Of a stretch of DNA of 64,000 bases, positions 22,250 through 33,658 are shown piece after piece. Source of the DNA: Myotis daubentonii (Eukaryota > Chordata > Mammalia > Chiroptera > Vespertilionidae); contig NC_081850.1 of assembly GCF_963259705.1 (NCBI RefSeq), forward strand, positions 39,393,167-39,457,166. Reading direction: 5' to 3'. Numbering within the stretch: position 1 is the first letter of the stretch; each line of letters starts with the position of its first letter. Below the pieces are notes generated by a model. That model did not search any database. It was given only the letters and a program-made list of their open reading frames with translations, and was not told where the DNA came from. The position numbers and the translations under genes were made by a program.

Positions 22250-22615
22250 AGGATGCTGCAGACTGAATGACGGTGTGCCCCAAGAATTCATATGTGAAAA
22301 CCCTAATTCCAATGTGATGGTATTTGGAGATGGGGGCCTTTGCATGGCAATGAGGTTATGAGGGTGGAGCCCTCATGATGGAATTAGTGCCTCTATGAGG
22401 AGAGATGCCAGAGCATGCTTCCTCTCTGCTCTCTGCAAAGTGAGGACACAGGAAGAAGATGGCTATCCGGGAGTGAGGAAGAAGATCCTCAGCAAAACCC
22501 TCTGGCACTCTGATCTCAGGTTTCCAGACTCCAGAGAATCTGTGAGAAAGAGATGCCTGCTGTTGAAGCCACCCAGTCAATGCTAACTTGTTTCAACAGC
22601 CTGGACTAAGACATA
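22250..22615 (+). mobile_element. MLT1-family LTR (ERVL-MaLR)
   Basis: GACTGAATGACGGTGTGCCC, AAGAATTCATATGTGAAAAC, AATGTGATGGTATTTGGAGA, TGAGGACACAGGAAGAAGAT, GAAGCCACCCAGTC and the final GACTAAGACA follow the MLT1 LTR from start to end, including the CCTCTATGAGGAGAG region. No internal sequence follows. Confidence 0.8.
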
Positions 22616-22864
22616 GGGAAAGTTGTTATGTCTTTTTCCTTAACATGATCCTTGTCATCTGCCAATTCCCAGACTGATCGCCATCTTGGCCATCCTCCAC
22701 ACCATGCGCTCATGTTTTCAGGGTCTCCCCTAAACTAAGCTTCTCAGGCTGCCTCGCTGCCCTCTTTGCCCTGACTGGGACAAAAGCAGTGGGAACACTG
22801 CTGTCCTTGCTGTGTGTTGTTTCTGTTAATGGAGGAGGCTGAGAGCACAGATCCGTCACTGTCT
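22616..22864. other. No recognised feature
   Basis: Unique sequence between MLT1 and MIR. Confidence 0.35.
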
Positions 22865-23055
22865 CTCAAATTGCACTGAAGCTTAAGCCTAGCTCTACTA
22901 TCCTCTCACTCCGTGATCTTAAACACATTATCTCGCTCCCCCAAGACTCAGTGCCCTCATTTGTAAAATGAGGATAACAACTATTGTGGGGCCAGTAGTG
23001 AGTATAATACCAGGCATATAGCAAATGCCTAATGTTAGGCACTATTACTAGTGTA
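22865..23055 (+). mobile_element. MIR SINE, sense
   Basis: CTCACTCCGTGATCTTAAAC, CAGTGCCCTCATTTGTAAAA, TGAGGATAACAACTATTG, ATACCAGGCATATAGCAAAT follow MIR. Confidence 0.75.
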
Positions 23056-24055
23056 AAATGTAATGATTTTAAAAACTCCAATAAAACTTTCAGATACTTG
23101 ATTCATATCTACCATTGGAAAAAGTTTTAACTCTCTCATCACCCTTTTTGCTTTTAACAAGTCATAAAAATGTACTGTCATTTTCTACATTCTAAATTCA
23201 TTTTTGCTTAATGGCTGCCTACCCTACCTTTTGACTCTGGCTCTTTAAGGAACATGTTGAAACACATAAATTTGAAAATGCTATTTTTGCCATTCATTTA
23301 CAGATAGGACATCTCATTCTTTGGCACATAGAAGCTTTTATTACAAAAGTGTTGATTGTGGTTACGAATAAAGAATGTTAAATTTCTCCTTGTGGCCTCT
23401 GTAATTGACATCTGTTGCTTCTGCTACCCAGAATTCCCGTCACCCCATGTGTGGTAATTTAAACTCAAACTTCTGAGGAACACCTCTCTCTCAGGTTCAG
23501 CTAGAGAATCCACCAGTTCAGGGCTGGAGTGGGTACCCAGGTCTAAGCTCGTCAGAGCGTCACACTCCCCCTTACAACAGCTGTTGGTTGGATTTGCCAT
23601 AGGATAGTATCAGAGCCTTTGAAACATGATGAAATAAATCCAGAGTTGCTGCAGTCATTGTAAGCCACACGATGAGATCATGACTGAGAGATGAAACAAC
23701 CCAGAGAAAGTATAATAAAAAGATGAAACAAGTGAAACTGAATACTAGCAATGTTATCTACTAGAAGCCAAACAAGTCCTGGGGTTTCCAGTTACAGGAC
23801 CCAGCAAATTGACTGTGTGCTTTAAACTGGTTGGGATTGGATTTTCCGTCATTTTCAGCTCACAAAGAGCCATAGCTGATACAAATGAAATCACTAGTGA
23901 CATATATTGCTAAAGAAAATCAAGGATATAAACCCTAGAAAAGACCAGTTTCCAAGCCTCTTCTGGTATTGGAAAGCCAGGTCAGAGTAGGTAGAGGTGG
24001 GCAAAGCAAGGGTCCGGGGGTAGGTGGGCAGGAATTGAAACTGAAAGAGACTTTG
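23056..24055. other. No recognised feature
   Basis: AT-rich unique DNA with no gene or clear repeat. Confidence 0.4.
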
Positions 24056-24171
24056 TGTTGGGTGATGGGCACATGACGCAGAGTGCAGATGATGTTTTCT
24101 TGAGTTGCACACTTGAAACTTGCATGGTTTGCAAACCAATGTCACCCCAATATATTCAATTAAAAAGAGGG
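24056..24171 (+). mobile_element. L1 3' UTR end, 5'-truncated
   Basis: GTGTTGGGTGATGGGCACAT, GATGATGTTTTCTTGAGTTG and ACCAATGTCACCCCAATATA followed by TTCAATTAAAAAG is the L1 3' terminus and short A tail. Confidence 0.75.
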
Positions 24172-25404
24172 AGTTTGGGCTATTATGAGTGATGGGGGTT
24201 TGTATGAGGGATACAAAAAAGTTTGTGTAGATGCCCCATATTTAAAATACTATAATAGTCTCAGGTTTCTAGCTATGTAAGCCATAGCATATATTATTTA
24301 CATCTCCATACATCTAAACCTCTATATAGCTGTCCCACTAGATCATCAATCACATCTGTCTGTAGATAAAGATAGTGTCATATCAGTTTAGTATTTTTCA
24401 TTCTGACAAATGGTAGATCTTTTCTAGAGATCATGTCTTATTCATCTGCAAGCTTATAGCCCAGAATTTGACATACATATTCAATAAGTGCCAACATAAA
24501 ATGAATTATCATATTAATATGAAAAAAATCCCTGGATAAATTGATTGGGGTTTTATTTTGCAAATAGAAATCGATTGCTTTGACCTAAGTAGTCTACATG
24601 GAAAGAGAAAAGGCTGCTGGTACCTGAGAAACTGGAGCCTCTTAAGCCCACGCAGATTCCTAACAATAGGAATGGAGACCCCTGGAGTTGTGTAGGGGAA
24701 CGACTTCAGCAAGGTTTTTAAACTAAAGAAAATAAAACAACATCGATTATCAATCTTCATGATAAACGCAAGATGTGAATGTATTGAAATTTAAATAATT
24801 TTCACAAATTTGTTTCTCTAGTGACAATAAGACTAACTTCTCCACCTATCAAGTACATATTTTTCTGCTTTTCTTTCTTAATATCTTAGAAATTATGAAA
24901 TACACTCAATTTGATATTTCAGAATCGATAAGAAGGAAACTACAGTAATTTCAGTTATATTCTGCTCTGATTCTAAATTTCTGAATCTTTAAGACCAATA
25001 TGGCAGCATTCATTCGAAATGGCAAAATCAATGTCCTCTGCACTTTGGTTGTTAATATAATGTATCTTTTACATTAAACATTGTATCAAATTTATAGATG
25101 GTATAACATAAACATTATTTTAAAATATTTGGTTGCTCTTCTTTGATAAGCCCTGTGCCAGAAATGCAAAAATGAAAAGAATAAACCAGGTCCTTCTTGT
25201 AGAAACTACCTCTGATAGACATGTAGGACTGGAAATTGAATCTTCTTCCCATCCTGTTACATTCACATTTATTAGCTTGACTGCTTCTCTGTCTCTCTTG
25301 CATTTCTATGTGCTGTGCTTTACTGTTTTAAGAGAATCTCTAATATTCCAAGGAAGAGACAGAAGAGCATAGCAAGATGTAATCAGTTAGCAATTACAGG
25401 CACT
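24172..25404. other. No recognised feature
   Basis: AT-rich unique DNA; open frames up to 83 codons without motifs. Confidence 0.4.
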
Positions 25405-25535
25405 GACTGGGTTAGTTGGTGATCTTATGTCACACAGGGCTGTTGGGAAGATGAATGTGATAAACATGTGAAGGTAATAAACACAATGTCTATCCCACAA
25501 TAGTTGTTCTGTGCTATGTTAAATATTATTATACA
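25405..25535 (+). mobile_element. MIR 3' portion, sense, weak
   Basis: CAGGGCTGTTGGGAAGATGA, ATGTGATAAACATGTGAAGG and ACAATAGTTGTTCTG resemble the MIR GGGTTGTTGTGAGGATTAAA part onwards. Confidence 0.45.
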
Positions 25536-26168
25536 GGCACATTCTAAAAATCACAATTTGCCTTTGGTTTAATCACTTATAACATTAAAGAAAAAAATCC
25601 ATTCTCAGAACAAAACACCAACTTTCAACTCAGCATTATAACATTGATCTCATGGGATACAGTCAGCATTTATAGGAGGGTCAGGAAAAGAACAGCCATG
25701 AAGCTCTCCAGCTGTGGAAGTACACACAGCTTGAGGAAGGCCTTAAGTCCTCTCAGCACACTCCATTCAAAACAGCTCCTTTGTATTTAGAAGAGGAACC
25801 ATATCATCTCCACAGATGACTACAAAATGGACTGTAATCCAAGCCCTGGGAAATGGCTTGGCTTTTATCTGAAGTAGGGCTCAAAGGACATATTACTATT
25901 TCCCTTTTGCTTTTTGGACTGAGTTTCTGATTACATTTGGCTGTTAAAATGTATGTGAACAAAAACTCTTCTGTTTTCACTAACAAAAGATTTACTTATT
26001 AAATGAATACAGAAGGGGTCAAACTGACTCCACTGTTACATGTAAGAGATAAAAGCATTTTCCAGATTCCCTTCTTTTTTTCTCTCTCATGAAAGAACGT
26101 GGAATTGGTGGAGGGGGTGACATGGGACTCCAAAGGAGAAGCATTTATATATGCTCTTTAACTGTTTC
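25536..26168. other. No recognised feature
   Basis: Unique sequence. Confidence 0.35.
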
Positions 26169-26409
26169 TCGTGAGCTCTTTTTTGAGTATATTTTTATTG
26201 ATTTTAGAGAGGAAGGGAGAGGGAGAGAGAGATAGAAACATCAATGATGAGAGAGAATCATTGATCGGTGCCTCCTGCACACTTCACACTGGGGGTGGAG
26301 CCTGCAATCCCCGTATGTGCTCTGACAAGTAATCAAACTGTGACCTCCTGGTTCGTAGGTCGATGCTCAATCACACTGAGCTATGTTGGCTGGGCTTTCA
26401 TGAGCTCTT
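26169..26409 (-). mobile_element. Ves SINE, full length, with target-site duplication
   Basis: Body 26181-26397: ATTTTTATTGATTTTAGAGA, the GAGAGGGAGAGAGAGATAG tract, AACATCAATGATGAGAGAGA, then the tRNA-related part ending GAGCTATGTTGGCTGGGCTT. Flanks TCGTGAGCTCTT and TCATGAGCTCTT (one change) are the target-site duplication. Belongs to the subfamily with CTCCTGGTTCGTAGGTCGA. Confidence 0.93.
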
Positions 26410-27784
26410 AAACACAAGTTAAAACAGGTAGAAGACAAAGTTAACTCTTCCAACCCAGGAGGATTTTGAGAATTTTCCATGTAAGTTTATTCTCTTTTAA
26501 TAGTTATGAGGATATTTCTATTGTTCACTTAGATCGCTACTAGAAATGCATGGACACCTAAGAATTTCATTAGAATAACTTTTCAAGGAATTACAATTTC
26601 TCCTTTTCCATTTTCAGAGAAATCAGTCATAAAGGTCTGTGGTCTTCTTTTCTGGAGACTACCAGGGGTTTATCCAGTCGAGAGTTAAACACAAGTATAT
26701 ACATTCAATCAGGATAACTTTACAGACTAGCTTTCTTGCTTCTGGAGGACCAAATTTGATTTTAACTGAAGTTAATGTTTCCAAAGAAAGTTCATGACTC
26801 CCATTCAAAAATAGATCAATGATCAGAAAAAAAACAGAACTCAAAATAATGTCCAAAATGTTGTTTCTACTCAGAATCAAAACAGAATCGAGCGTAGTAG
26901 CCTCTTATTGCGATTGATTTTTATATCTAGGTGCTTTTCTCTTTCTTTAACTATTAAGAATTGCTGTAACTACCCTGCTAGAATTTGAAGGAAGAAGATC
27001 ATGCCAGAGTCAAATTTCTAGTTGAAAATCATTAGAATAACCCAAGTCAAGAACCCTATGAAAAAGCAAAGTACACATGACATTGCCTCTAGGTGCTGTG
27101 GAAACTTTCAGAGGTGGAGAGTGAGAATGAGATCCAGCAGGTGAGAAGCTCACGGGATCCCCAGCTAATGCTGAAGTCCTCATCATCTGTGCACACATAC
27201 ACCTAACAGAATAAAATGGTGAAGGAAGTACAAGAACGTTACATGGCCCTCACAGATTTTACTTCCTGGAGTTCTATAATAATTAGCTGTAAACAAGTAG
27301 CCTTTCATAATTAAAGTAACTTTCAGATCAGATGGTGGTCAACTTAATTTATGTTTTTGCAATCTGTATGAGTGGGAAGACACTATCAGAAACAATTTGA
27401 CAGAAAATACAAACTTAGAATTCAAATGTAATCAGACTAACTCTAGAATGGTTGCTGGAATAATGTGTTTAGTTCTACCACAGCAGTCACTTCGTTAATC
27501 ACATATATCATTTGGCTCTAAGTGGCTGGTGCTTCAGAGAATGAGGGGGTTGGGGGGAGAGAAACTAATTCCTGTGACCTATTTGGCCAGAGCCCAGGTA
27601 ACATTAGCAATTTCTGTGTCCTTCCTGACTCTGGCACCTTTTATGGTTTATTGTCAAAAAGAATCAAGCATAGATGTGCTTAACAATGTCTGTTTGTTCC
27701 TTTTTATAAAAGGGCTCCATGCTTATTGGTGGGGGGATGAAAAATCCAGAAAATACATAAGAAAATATAAATTGTCTGTAATTA
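26410..27784. other. No recognised feature
   Basis: AT-rich unique DNA. Open frames of 60-98 codons have no motifs. Confidence 0.4.
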
Positions 27785-28484
27785 TCTTATATAATAAAAG
27801 GCTAATATGCAAACAGACTCAATAGCGGAACAACTGGAACAACCGAACAACCAGTCGCTATGACGTACGCTGACCATCAGGGAGCGTGTGCGGAACATGG
27901 CAGGCATTAGCTGCAGCGGGATGATGGAGCAGGTGAGCGGGGGCACCAGACCAAGGCAGGGCACAGGTCACTGTCATCAGGGCGAGCCTCTGGTGGTTAC
28001 TGAAAATTTTTTGCTCCCGTGTGCTGAAGTCCTGCCCAGCGCTCTCACCTGCTGCCAGCACTGGCCCCGCTCCCACCCACAGCTGGTGCCAGAGTTGCCG
28101 CTCACACCTGCTGCTGGTGCCCAGCATCAGTCCCGATCACTCAGCACCATCAGTGGGTGCAAGCGGCGGCTGCCAGCCCTGATTGCCCCTGAGGGCTTCT
28201 CCACTTCCCCTGATCCTGAGGGGCGATCGGGGCAGCAGCCGCCACTCGCACCAGCTGATGGCGCCGGCCCGAATCTCTCCACACTGTCAGCAGATGGGAG
28301 CGGGGCCAGCGTATGGGAATGGCAGAGGCGGGAGTGAGGCTGCCGGCAGACAGGGACTGGGGGCCGTGGTGGGAGGGGCTGGGCGGGGTGCAGAGGATGG
28401 GCCAAGACCCACCCCTGTGCCTACTGCAGCCTTGCAGCCCACAGTTCCTTTCAAGGTGCATGGATTTGTGCATTGGGCCCCTAG
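27785..28484 (+). mobile_element. HeliBat-type Helitron, 700 bp, nonautonomous
   Basis: Starts TCTTATATAATAAAAGGCTA and ATATGC directly after an A. It ends GTGCATTGGGCCCCTAG directly before a T, with a weak hairpin GTGCATGGATTTGTGCAT just upstream. The interior is about 60% GC and CpG-bearing, unlike the AT-rich surroundings, and has open frames on both strands (149, 112 and 107 codons). None of them shows the Rep HUH motif or helicase motifs, so the element cannot move itself. The interior may include captured host DNA. Confidence 0.9.
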
Positions 28485-28659
28485 TGTCTATAATAATATA
28501 GTATTAACTATATATATATAACTAGCTAACATGCACATGCACACCTATATACATGTATATGTAGTGTAAATTAGGATATGCATAATTTACACATTTGTAT
28601 AGTATTTATTTACACTCAATATTATGCTATTATGAACACTACTATACTATTATGTAAAT

Positions 28660-28697
28660 GTGCACGTGCGTGTGCGCGCACGCGCACGCGCACGCAT

Positions 28698-28762
<65 letters not shown>
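28660..28762. repeat. Alternating purine-pyrimidine tract: CG/TG then AT
   Basis: GTGCACGTGCGTGTGCGCGC and ACGCGCACGCGCACGCATAT run into ATACATACATATATAT and about 55 bp of pure AT. The CG/TG part is a strong Z-DNA candidate and the AT part a cruciform or melting candidate. Confidence 0.9.
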
Positions 28763-28764
<2 letters not shown>

Positions 28765-30442
28765 AGATTCTGTTTTTTTTCCCAAACTTTTCTGAACTTA
28801 GATCTTTCTGAGCCTTCATACTTTTAGTCTCCTTATTCTTTTTGGCACCACTGATTTCCCCTAGAACCAAATATACACTCTAAGGAAAAACAAATTTCCC
28901 ATTATTCAAGTTTATGTGGCTCCACATTTTAGAGTCTAAAATGAGCTATAAACATAGGTCCAAGTGACAAGAGTGCCATATAGAAGCAAGATGATTATCC
29001 CAACATCATCAGTAAGAAAAAAATCCAATTATGGATTTGAAAAACATTGCCAAACAATGAAGTATTTCCAGCTTTACCCCAACTGGTAGATGTAGGGGCC
29101 AGGGGGCAGTTTGGATTTAACTAGCAGCTGCCAAATAACAGAGATGGCATGAAGTTAGAAATGTGGGGAAAGTAAGGGATATAGGGTTAGATCAGTCCAG
29201 TAAGGGAAAGGTGCAGATAGCAAAGCTCCTTAACCCCTTTTAGGACACTCATGAACATCCTACTATACAGCAGCAGAAAAGAGGATGCAAAAATCCACCC
29301 CGTACTACCCTGGCTTCTTTAGTGATTGCTCATACCATGAGGGTATACCACTGCATAACGATGCTCTGTGGTCAACACTGGGGTATGTGCAATATGTTTA
29401 TTAATCTCCCATTAGCCCCTTTATAAGGTCTATTATGGATCATGTCAGTTATTGTCACATTATAACATAATCCCAAACCAAAAGTAATCAAAAGAAAAAT
29501 ACAGCAACAACTAAAAATAAGGACTAGAAATCAATGGTTCTTAGTGTGAACCTAGTGACTTCTCAACATTAGTTGATTTAGTGTGTAGGAGTTAAGAAAG
29601 TCTGTTTCGTGTCATCAATTAGCTAGCAACCCTTAAGGAGAGATAAAGGAGCAGATATGTGTGGGGAAACAAACCAGGATTCCTGGTTGTTCATACTAAT
29701 GTTTTCTGGTTTAATGCAACTGATTTCACATATTTTTCAGCTCAGTGAAACTTTCTGTTATGCTGGTAGGCAATGGGCCTATGCAGTGGTGAATGCTCCC
29801 CTGTCACTCAAACTGTTAAACAAATGTTTATTGCAGGTGATCTTAGGAGCATCACTTAGAAAATCTGGACCACAGGTTAAGGAATAAAATTGGACCAGAT
29901 AACCAGTTCTCTAGAATTCTATATGATTCCTGTTCCCCTGACTACTCTGGCATGGAAGATATAACACAGTTCTCTGTCTCTAATCTCAACCAGAGGGTTT
30001 TCTAATCCTCCTAAAATGTTGTCCATAGATGTCTTGTGGTCCCCTGGAGATTTGAGTGGTCAGTGAACCTGTGACGGCATCTCAGAAGTATCACTACCTC
30101 TAGGTCCACCATTCAGGAAGCGATACCTAAAACAATGGTAGGTGGTACTTTCAATATCTCGGGCGCTTTAAAGGAAAAGAGCTCCTCCTTCTCCCCACTG
30201 TATTTAATGCATAAGCCCTGCCTCCTGAAATGTACAATGCTATACACCACATTCGCCACTTTCGATGATCCAAGCTTATGTGTGATTGTACCTTTAAAAA
30301 GTCCTTTCCCAAGAAGCCCAGGGCAAACCCATTGTACGGGCTATGCACATGTCAGGGATAGAAAATGCAACTTAGGCTTCACCTAAGATCTATGCTGCAT
30401 TTGTATTAGTCTACGCTCCCTTTCCTTCATTCAACATCAAAT
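28763..30442. other. No recognised feature
   Basis: Unique DNA. Open frames of 76 and 83 codons at 29657-29887 and 30135-30386 lack motifs. Confidence 0.4.
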
Positions 30443-30570
30443 AACAAGAGCTAGCATTTATTGAGCATTTACTATCTGCAGATCTTTAAGTGCTCTTTGT
30501 GTGTTACTTTATTTGATCGTAATAACAGCCCTAGGAAGGAGGTATCATCATTTCCTTTACAGAGGGATTA
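30443..30570 (-). mobile_element. MIR SINE, antisense, partial
   Basis: GAGCTAGCATTTATTGAGCA, TTTACTATCTGCAGATCTTT and AATAACAGCCCTAGGAAGGA then TATCATCATTTCCTTTACAG follow the MIR reverse complement. Confidence 0.75.
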
Positions 30571-30679
30571 ATATATTTGTTTTATTCTGTTTTCTAAAAA
30601 TTAATTCCTTTCAGACTTACAGATTCTAATTTTCATACCCCGAACTTTAACTCCTTTGATTAACAAATTAGTTAACAAA

Positions 30680-30830
30680 CAAATATGCAATTGACTACAA
30701 TGAGCCAGGCATTCTATTAGCCACTGAGGAATAAACAGACACCAAGTCAATGTCTTCAGCTTAATGAGTATATAATTCACATAGCATTAGACTCATAAGA
30801 TGAGAAAATAAGAAACATTGGACAATTAGA
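30680..30830 (-). mobile_element. L2 LINE fragment, antisense
   Basis: ATGAGCCAGGCATTCTATTA and GCCACTGAGGAATAAACAGA match the L2 reverse complement (GTGCCAGGCACTGTGCTAGG, GCTGGGGATACA). Confidence 0.5.
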
Positions 30831-30869
30831 AGGAAAAAATTCCCAAGCCTCTAGCCTCGTTTGTTTACT

Positions 30870-31090
30870 ATCAGGCAGTGATAGCTTCTGGAGGCAGAGT
30901 CTCTAAGTTCACACCTAGCTCAGCTACAATCATTCCCCTAGTCTAGGTCACTGTAAGATTAAGTCTTGTTCCCCCAACTATAAATGACCAGAATACTACC
31001 CTCCGCTGTCTTGTACATTTATGGCAAGGATTACATGAAATGACATATGTATGTAACATGATACCTGGCATATAGCAGCCATTTCCTAAA
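30870..31090 (+). mobile_element. MIR SINE, sense
   Basis: GGAGGCAGAGTCTCTAAGTT, CAGCTACAATCATTCCCCTA, TATGGCAAGGATTACATGAA and GATACCTGGCATATAGCAGC follow MIR. Confidence 0.7.
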
Positions 31091-31370
31091 TCTTTACTAC
31101 AATTGTCTTAAATGATTAAAGCATAACTCCCTCTAACTTCTTTTCCTTCTGCATCAAAATGTGTACTGTTAGCCAATCTTATTTCTGTTTTAGAAGATGA
31201 AGTGTCATTTCTTATTCCACAAATATTTATTGTGTGCCCACTGGTAGACTGCTTTCCAAGGAAAACTCCTTGCCTCTGATTTTGAATGATCTTTTTTTCT
31301 TTTCTTCTTAAATCATGTTTGAATTTTAAATCTTTTCTCTACTTGCTTTTTCTTGTGTGTAAAAGCTAAA
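31091..31370. other. No recognised feature
   Basis: T-rich unique DNA. Confidence 0.35.
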
Positions 31371-31372
31371 TA

Positions 31373-31865
31373 CAGATGGCATTCGACTTATGTTCAACTT
31401 TTAATTTTTGGAATTTACAATGGTACAAAAGCAATGCACATGCAATAGAAACTGTACTTCAAATTTTGAATTTTGATTTTTTCTAGGGCTAGCAATATGT
31501 GGCACAATACTCTGACGTGGTGCTGGGCTGTGGCCGTGAGCCACAGCTCCCAACACTCTACATTGCACTGTGTTGCCAGCATTTTTTTTTTGAATATTTT
31601 GTTTATGCATCCATCATGTCTACAAAATGTCCATCTGTGTCTTCTGCTTCTGGTGACAACAAGAAAAGGAAGGCAATTATAGATGCTCCTTAACTTATCT
31701 TGGGGTTACATCCCGATAATGCAAGTGTTCTAAACACATTTAAAGAAGACGAGGATAAGCTATGATGTGAGGTAGGTTAGGTGTATTAAATGCATTTTCA
31801 ATGTATGATATTTTAATTTACAATGGGGATCAGACATAACCCCAATGTAAGGTGAGGAGCATCTG
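31373..31865 (+). mobile_element. Tigger-type (Tc1/mariner/pogo) DNA transposon, internally deleted
   Basis: Terminal inverted repeats are CAGATGGCATTCGACTTATG at the left and, as its complement, CAGATGCTCCTCACCTTACA at the right. A TA lies at the left flank and another two bases past the right end. The right third includes AAGGTGAGGAGCATCTG and GGTGTATTAAATGCATTTTC, typical of Tigger copies. About 490 bp remain, with the first codons of a transposase retained. Confidence 0.8.
31616..31693 (+). pseudogene. Tigger transposase N-terminal remnant
   Basis: Twenty-five codons start MSTKCPSVSSASGDNKKRKA and stop at TAA. A Ser-rich head followed by a KKRKA-type basic run resembles the beginning of pogo/Tigger transposases, just before their CENP-B-like DNA-binding domain. 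Everything downstream, including the DDE catalytic domain, is deleted. The stop comes where the right end of the transposon begins. Confidence 0.6.
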
Positions 31866-31974
31866 TCTACCTTTCCTCTGGGACCATGTAACCATCTGAA
31901 GCTAACCCACTATGTTTCTTCTCCTCCAATGTTTATCCTCTTGAAATAGTATACCCATTGCCTTCACTTCCTTC
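31866..31974. other. Short unique spacer
   Basis: Nothing recognised between the Tigger element and an L2 trace. Confidence 0.3.
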
Positions 31975-32095
31975 CTACTCATTTACTTATCCATTCAGAA
32001 AACATACAAGATTCTAGAACTTCATTGTATGTGTTATGGAATAAAATAGGAATAAAATATGATCTCTGCTCTTGAGATAGTCTTGGGTATTTTTG
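31975..32095 (-). mobile_element. L2 fragment, antisense, weak
   Basis: CTCATTTACTTATCCATTCA and GTATGTGTTATGGAATAAAA then TATGATCTCTGCTCTTGAGA resemble the L2 reverse complement (ATTCATTCA, CCCTGCCCTCAAGGAG). Confidence 0.45.
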
Positions 32096-33289
32096 TTCCT
32101 TGTTCACCCTACCGTAGCTCTTTATTCAGTCACCCTTGATCCTCTGTGTCACTCAACTCAAGAGTCTTTTCTTAGTCCTCACTGATTTCCTTCTACCAAG
32201 GAAGCTAATGTAAGAAAATCTGCTGAAGTGGTCTCAAATAATTGTAAGACTGCTTCTAATGACTAAAGGGGGGCTTGAATTGTGTGTTCGTGTGTAATTG
32301 AAGACAGATATAGAGGAGAAAAGTGGGGAAACACAGGTAGGGTGGGATGAGTAATTCCCAAAGAATTAGTTCAAACTCAGTAAAGGAAACCTAAAAATAG
32401 GCACAGCTCTATATTGTCAAAGATAAATTTTAAATATCATAAAACACATCATCCAGCAGAAGCAATTTGCACAGAAAATACAACTAATTTCTTCAAAGTA
32501 ATAAAAACTCAAGACATCACTTCCTGGGAAGAAGCGAACAGAACATTGCAAATGAGCTCTTTGTAGCCTTTCTGACCCAGTTTAGTCACTAGTTAAATAT
32601 TCAACGGGCAGATGTGTCCTTTTCCCTTTAGGAAGTTTGATGTTCAAAAGACAATTTAGGTCATCGGCTCCTGTGACAGCAATTCCCCTGTGAGAAAGCT
32701 ACATTTAAGCATCCGTATCTTGTATTATTGATAACAAAACTGGTAAAGGCCTGCGAACTCCAACAGCTTTCTCTCTGGGCTGCTCAGAAGCAGCAATTAA
32801 ATCAAGACTAACTCCTTTTAGAAGGATATGTGTACGCTTTGAACAACAAATCTGTGAGTAGAGTTCTAGCATCAATTTTTCTCATCAAATATATTGCAAG
32901 TAGTCCCTCTATACCAAAGAAAAATAAAAACTAACATTAGAGATACATTAAATTTTTGGTTGCCAACATGAGTAATTTTATCTTGGCAGTAAATGAAATG
33001 TGTTCTTTTAAAGACAATGGGAAATGAAGGCCCCTCCCTTATACTCTCCACTCCCTTTCCATTAAGTAAAGAGAACCACCAGTCCATTATTTCTACGCTG
33101 GTCTTGAGATTTTGGCGAGCTGGAAATAAATTTTTATTCATTATTGTGGTCCTAGTCCCTAGTTCTGACTACCACATAGCTGATTTCTGTAAATATTTGT
33201 TGAATACATTTCCCCCCTAAGAATATTTTAGAAAACATTTTAAGATGTAAAATTCAAAGTACTGACATTGCAAAAGAGGCTCTTATTTC
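32096..33289. other. No recognised feature
   Basis: Unique sequence. Some short blocks look well preserved, but no exon structure can be argued. Confidence 0.35.
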
Positions 33290-33458
33290 CTATCCTAGCT
33301 GCTGCCACACTGCCTTCTTTCCCCTCAAGCCTACTTAGCTACACTGAGCAACTCCGAATCACCCAACAGGCCATACTCGTTCACACCACAGTGCTTTTAC
33401 ATGCACTGTTTTCCACCTGGACTGTCCTTTCCCTCATTCTCTTCTTGCTGAATCATCT
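33290..33458 (+). mobile_element. L2 LINE, sense, cut by assembly gap
   Basis: GCCACACTGCCTTCTTTCCC, TGCTTTTACATGCACTGTTT and TCCACCTGGACTGTCC match the L2 3' region (GGCCTTTGCACTTGCTGTTC, CCTCTGCCTGGAA). The L2 would continue into the N run. Confidence 0.75.
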
Positions 33459-33658
33459 NNNNNNNNNNNNNNNNNNNNNNNNNNNNNNNNNNNNNNNNNN
33501 NNNNNNNNNNNNNNNNNNNNNNNNNNNNNNNNNNNNNNNNNNNNNNNNNNNNNNNNNNNNNNNNNNNNNNNNNNNNNNNNNNNNNNNNNNNNNNNNNNNN
33601 NNNNNNNNNNNNNNNNNNNNNNNNNNNNNNNNNNNNNNNNNNNNNNNNNNNNNNNNNN
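33459..33658. other. Assembly gap, 200 N
   Basis: A run of exactly 200 N; the true length is unknown. The 144- and 91-codon frames that appear to cross it are artefacts. Confidence 0.99.

Noticed and set aside
27888..28521. Overlapping 149-, 112- and 107-codon frames
   Set aside because: All are inside a nonautonomous Helitron and reflect its GC-rich composition; no Rep or helicase motif.
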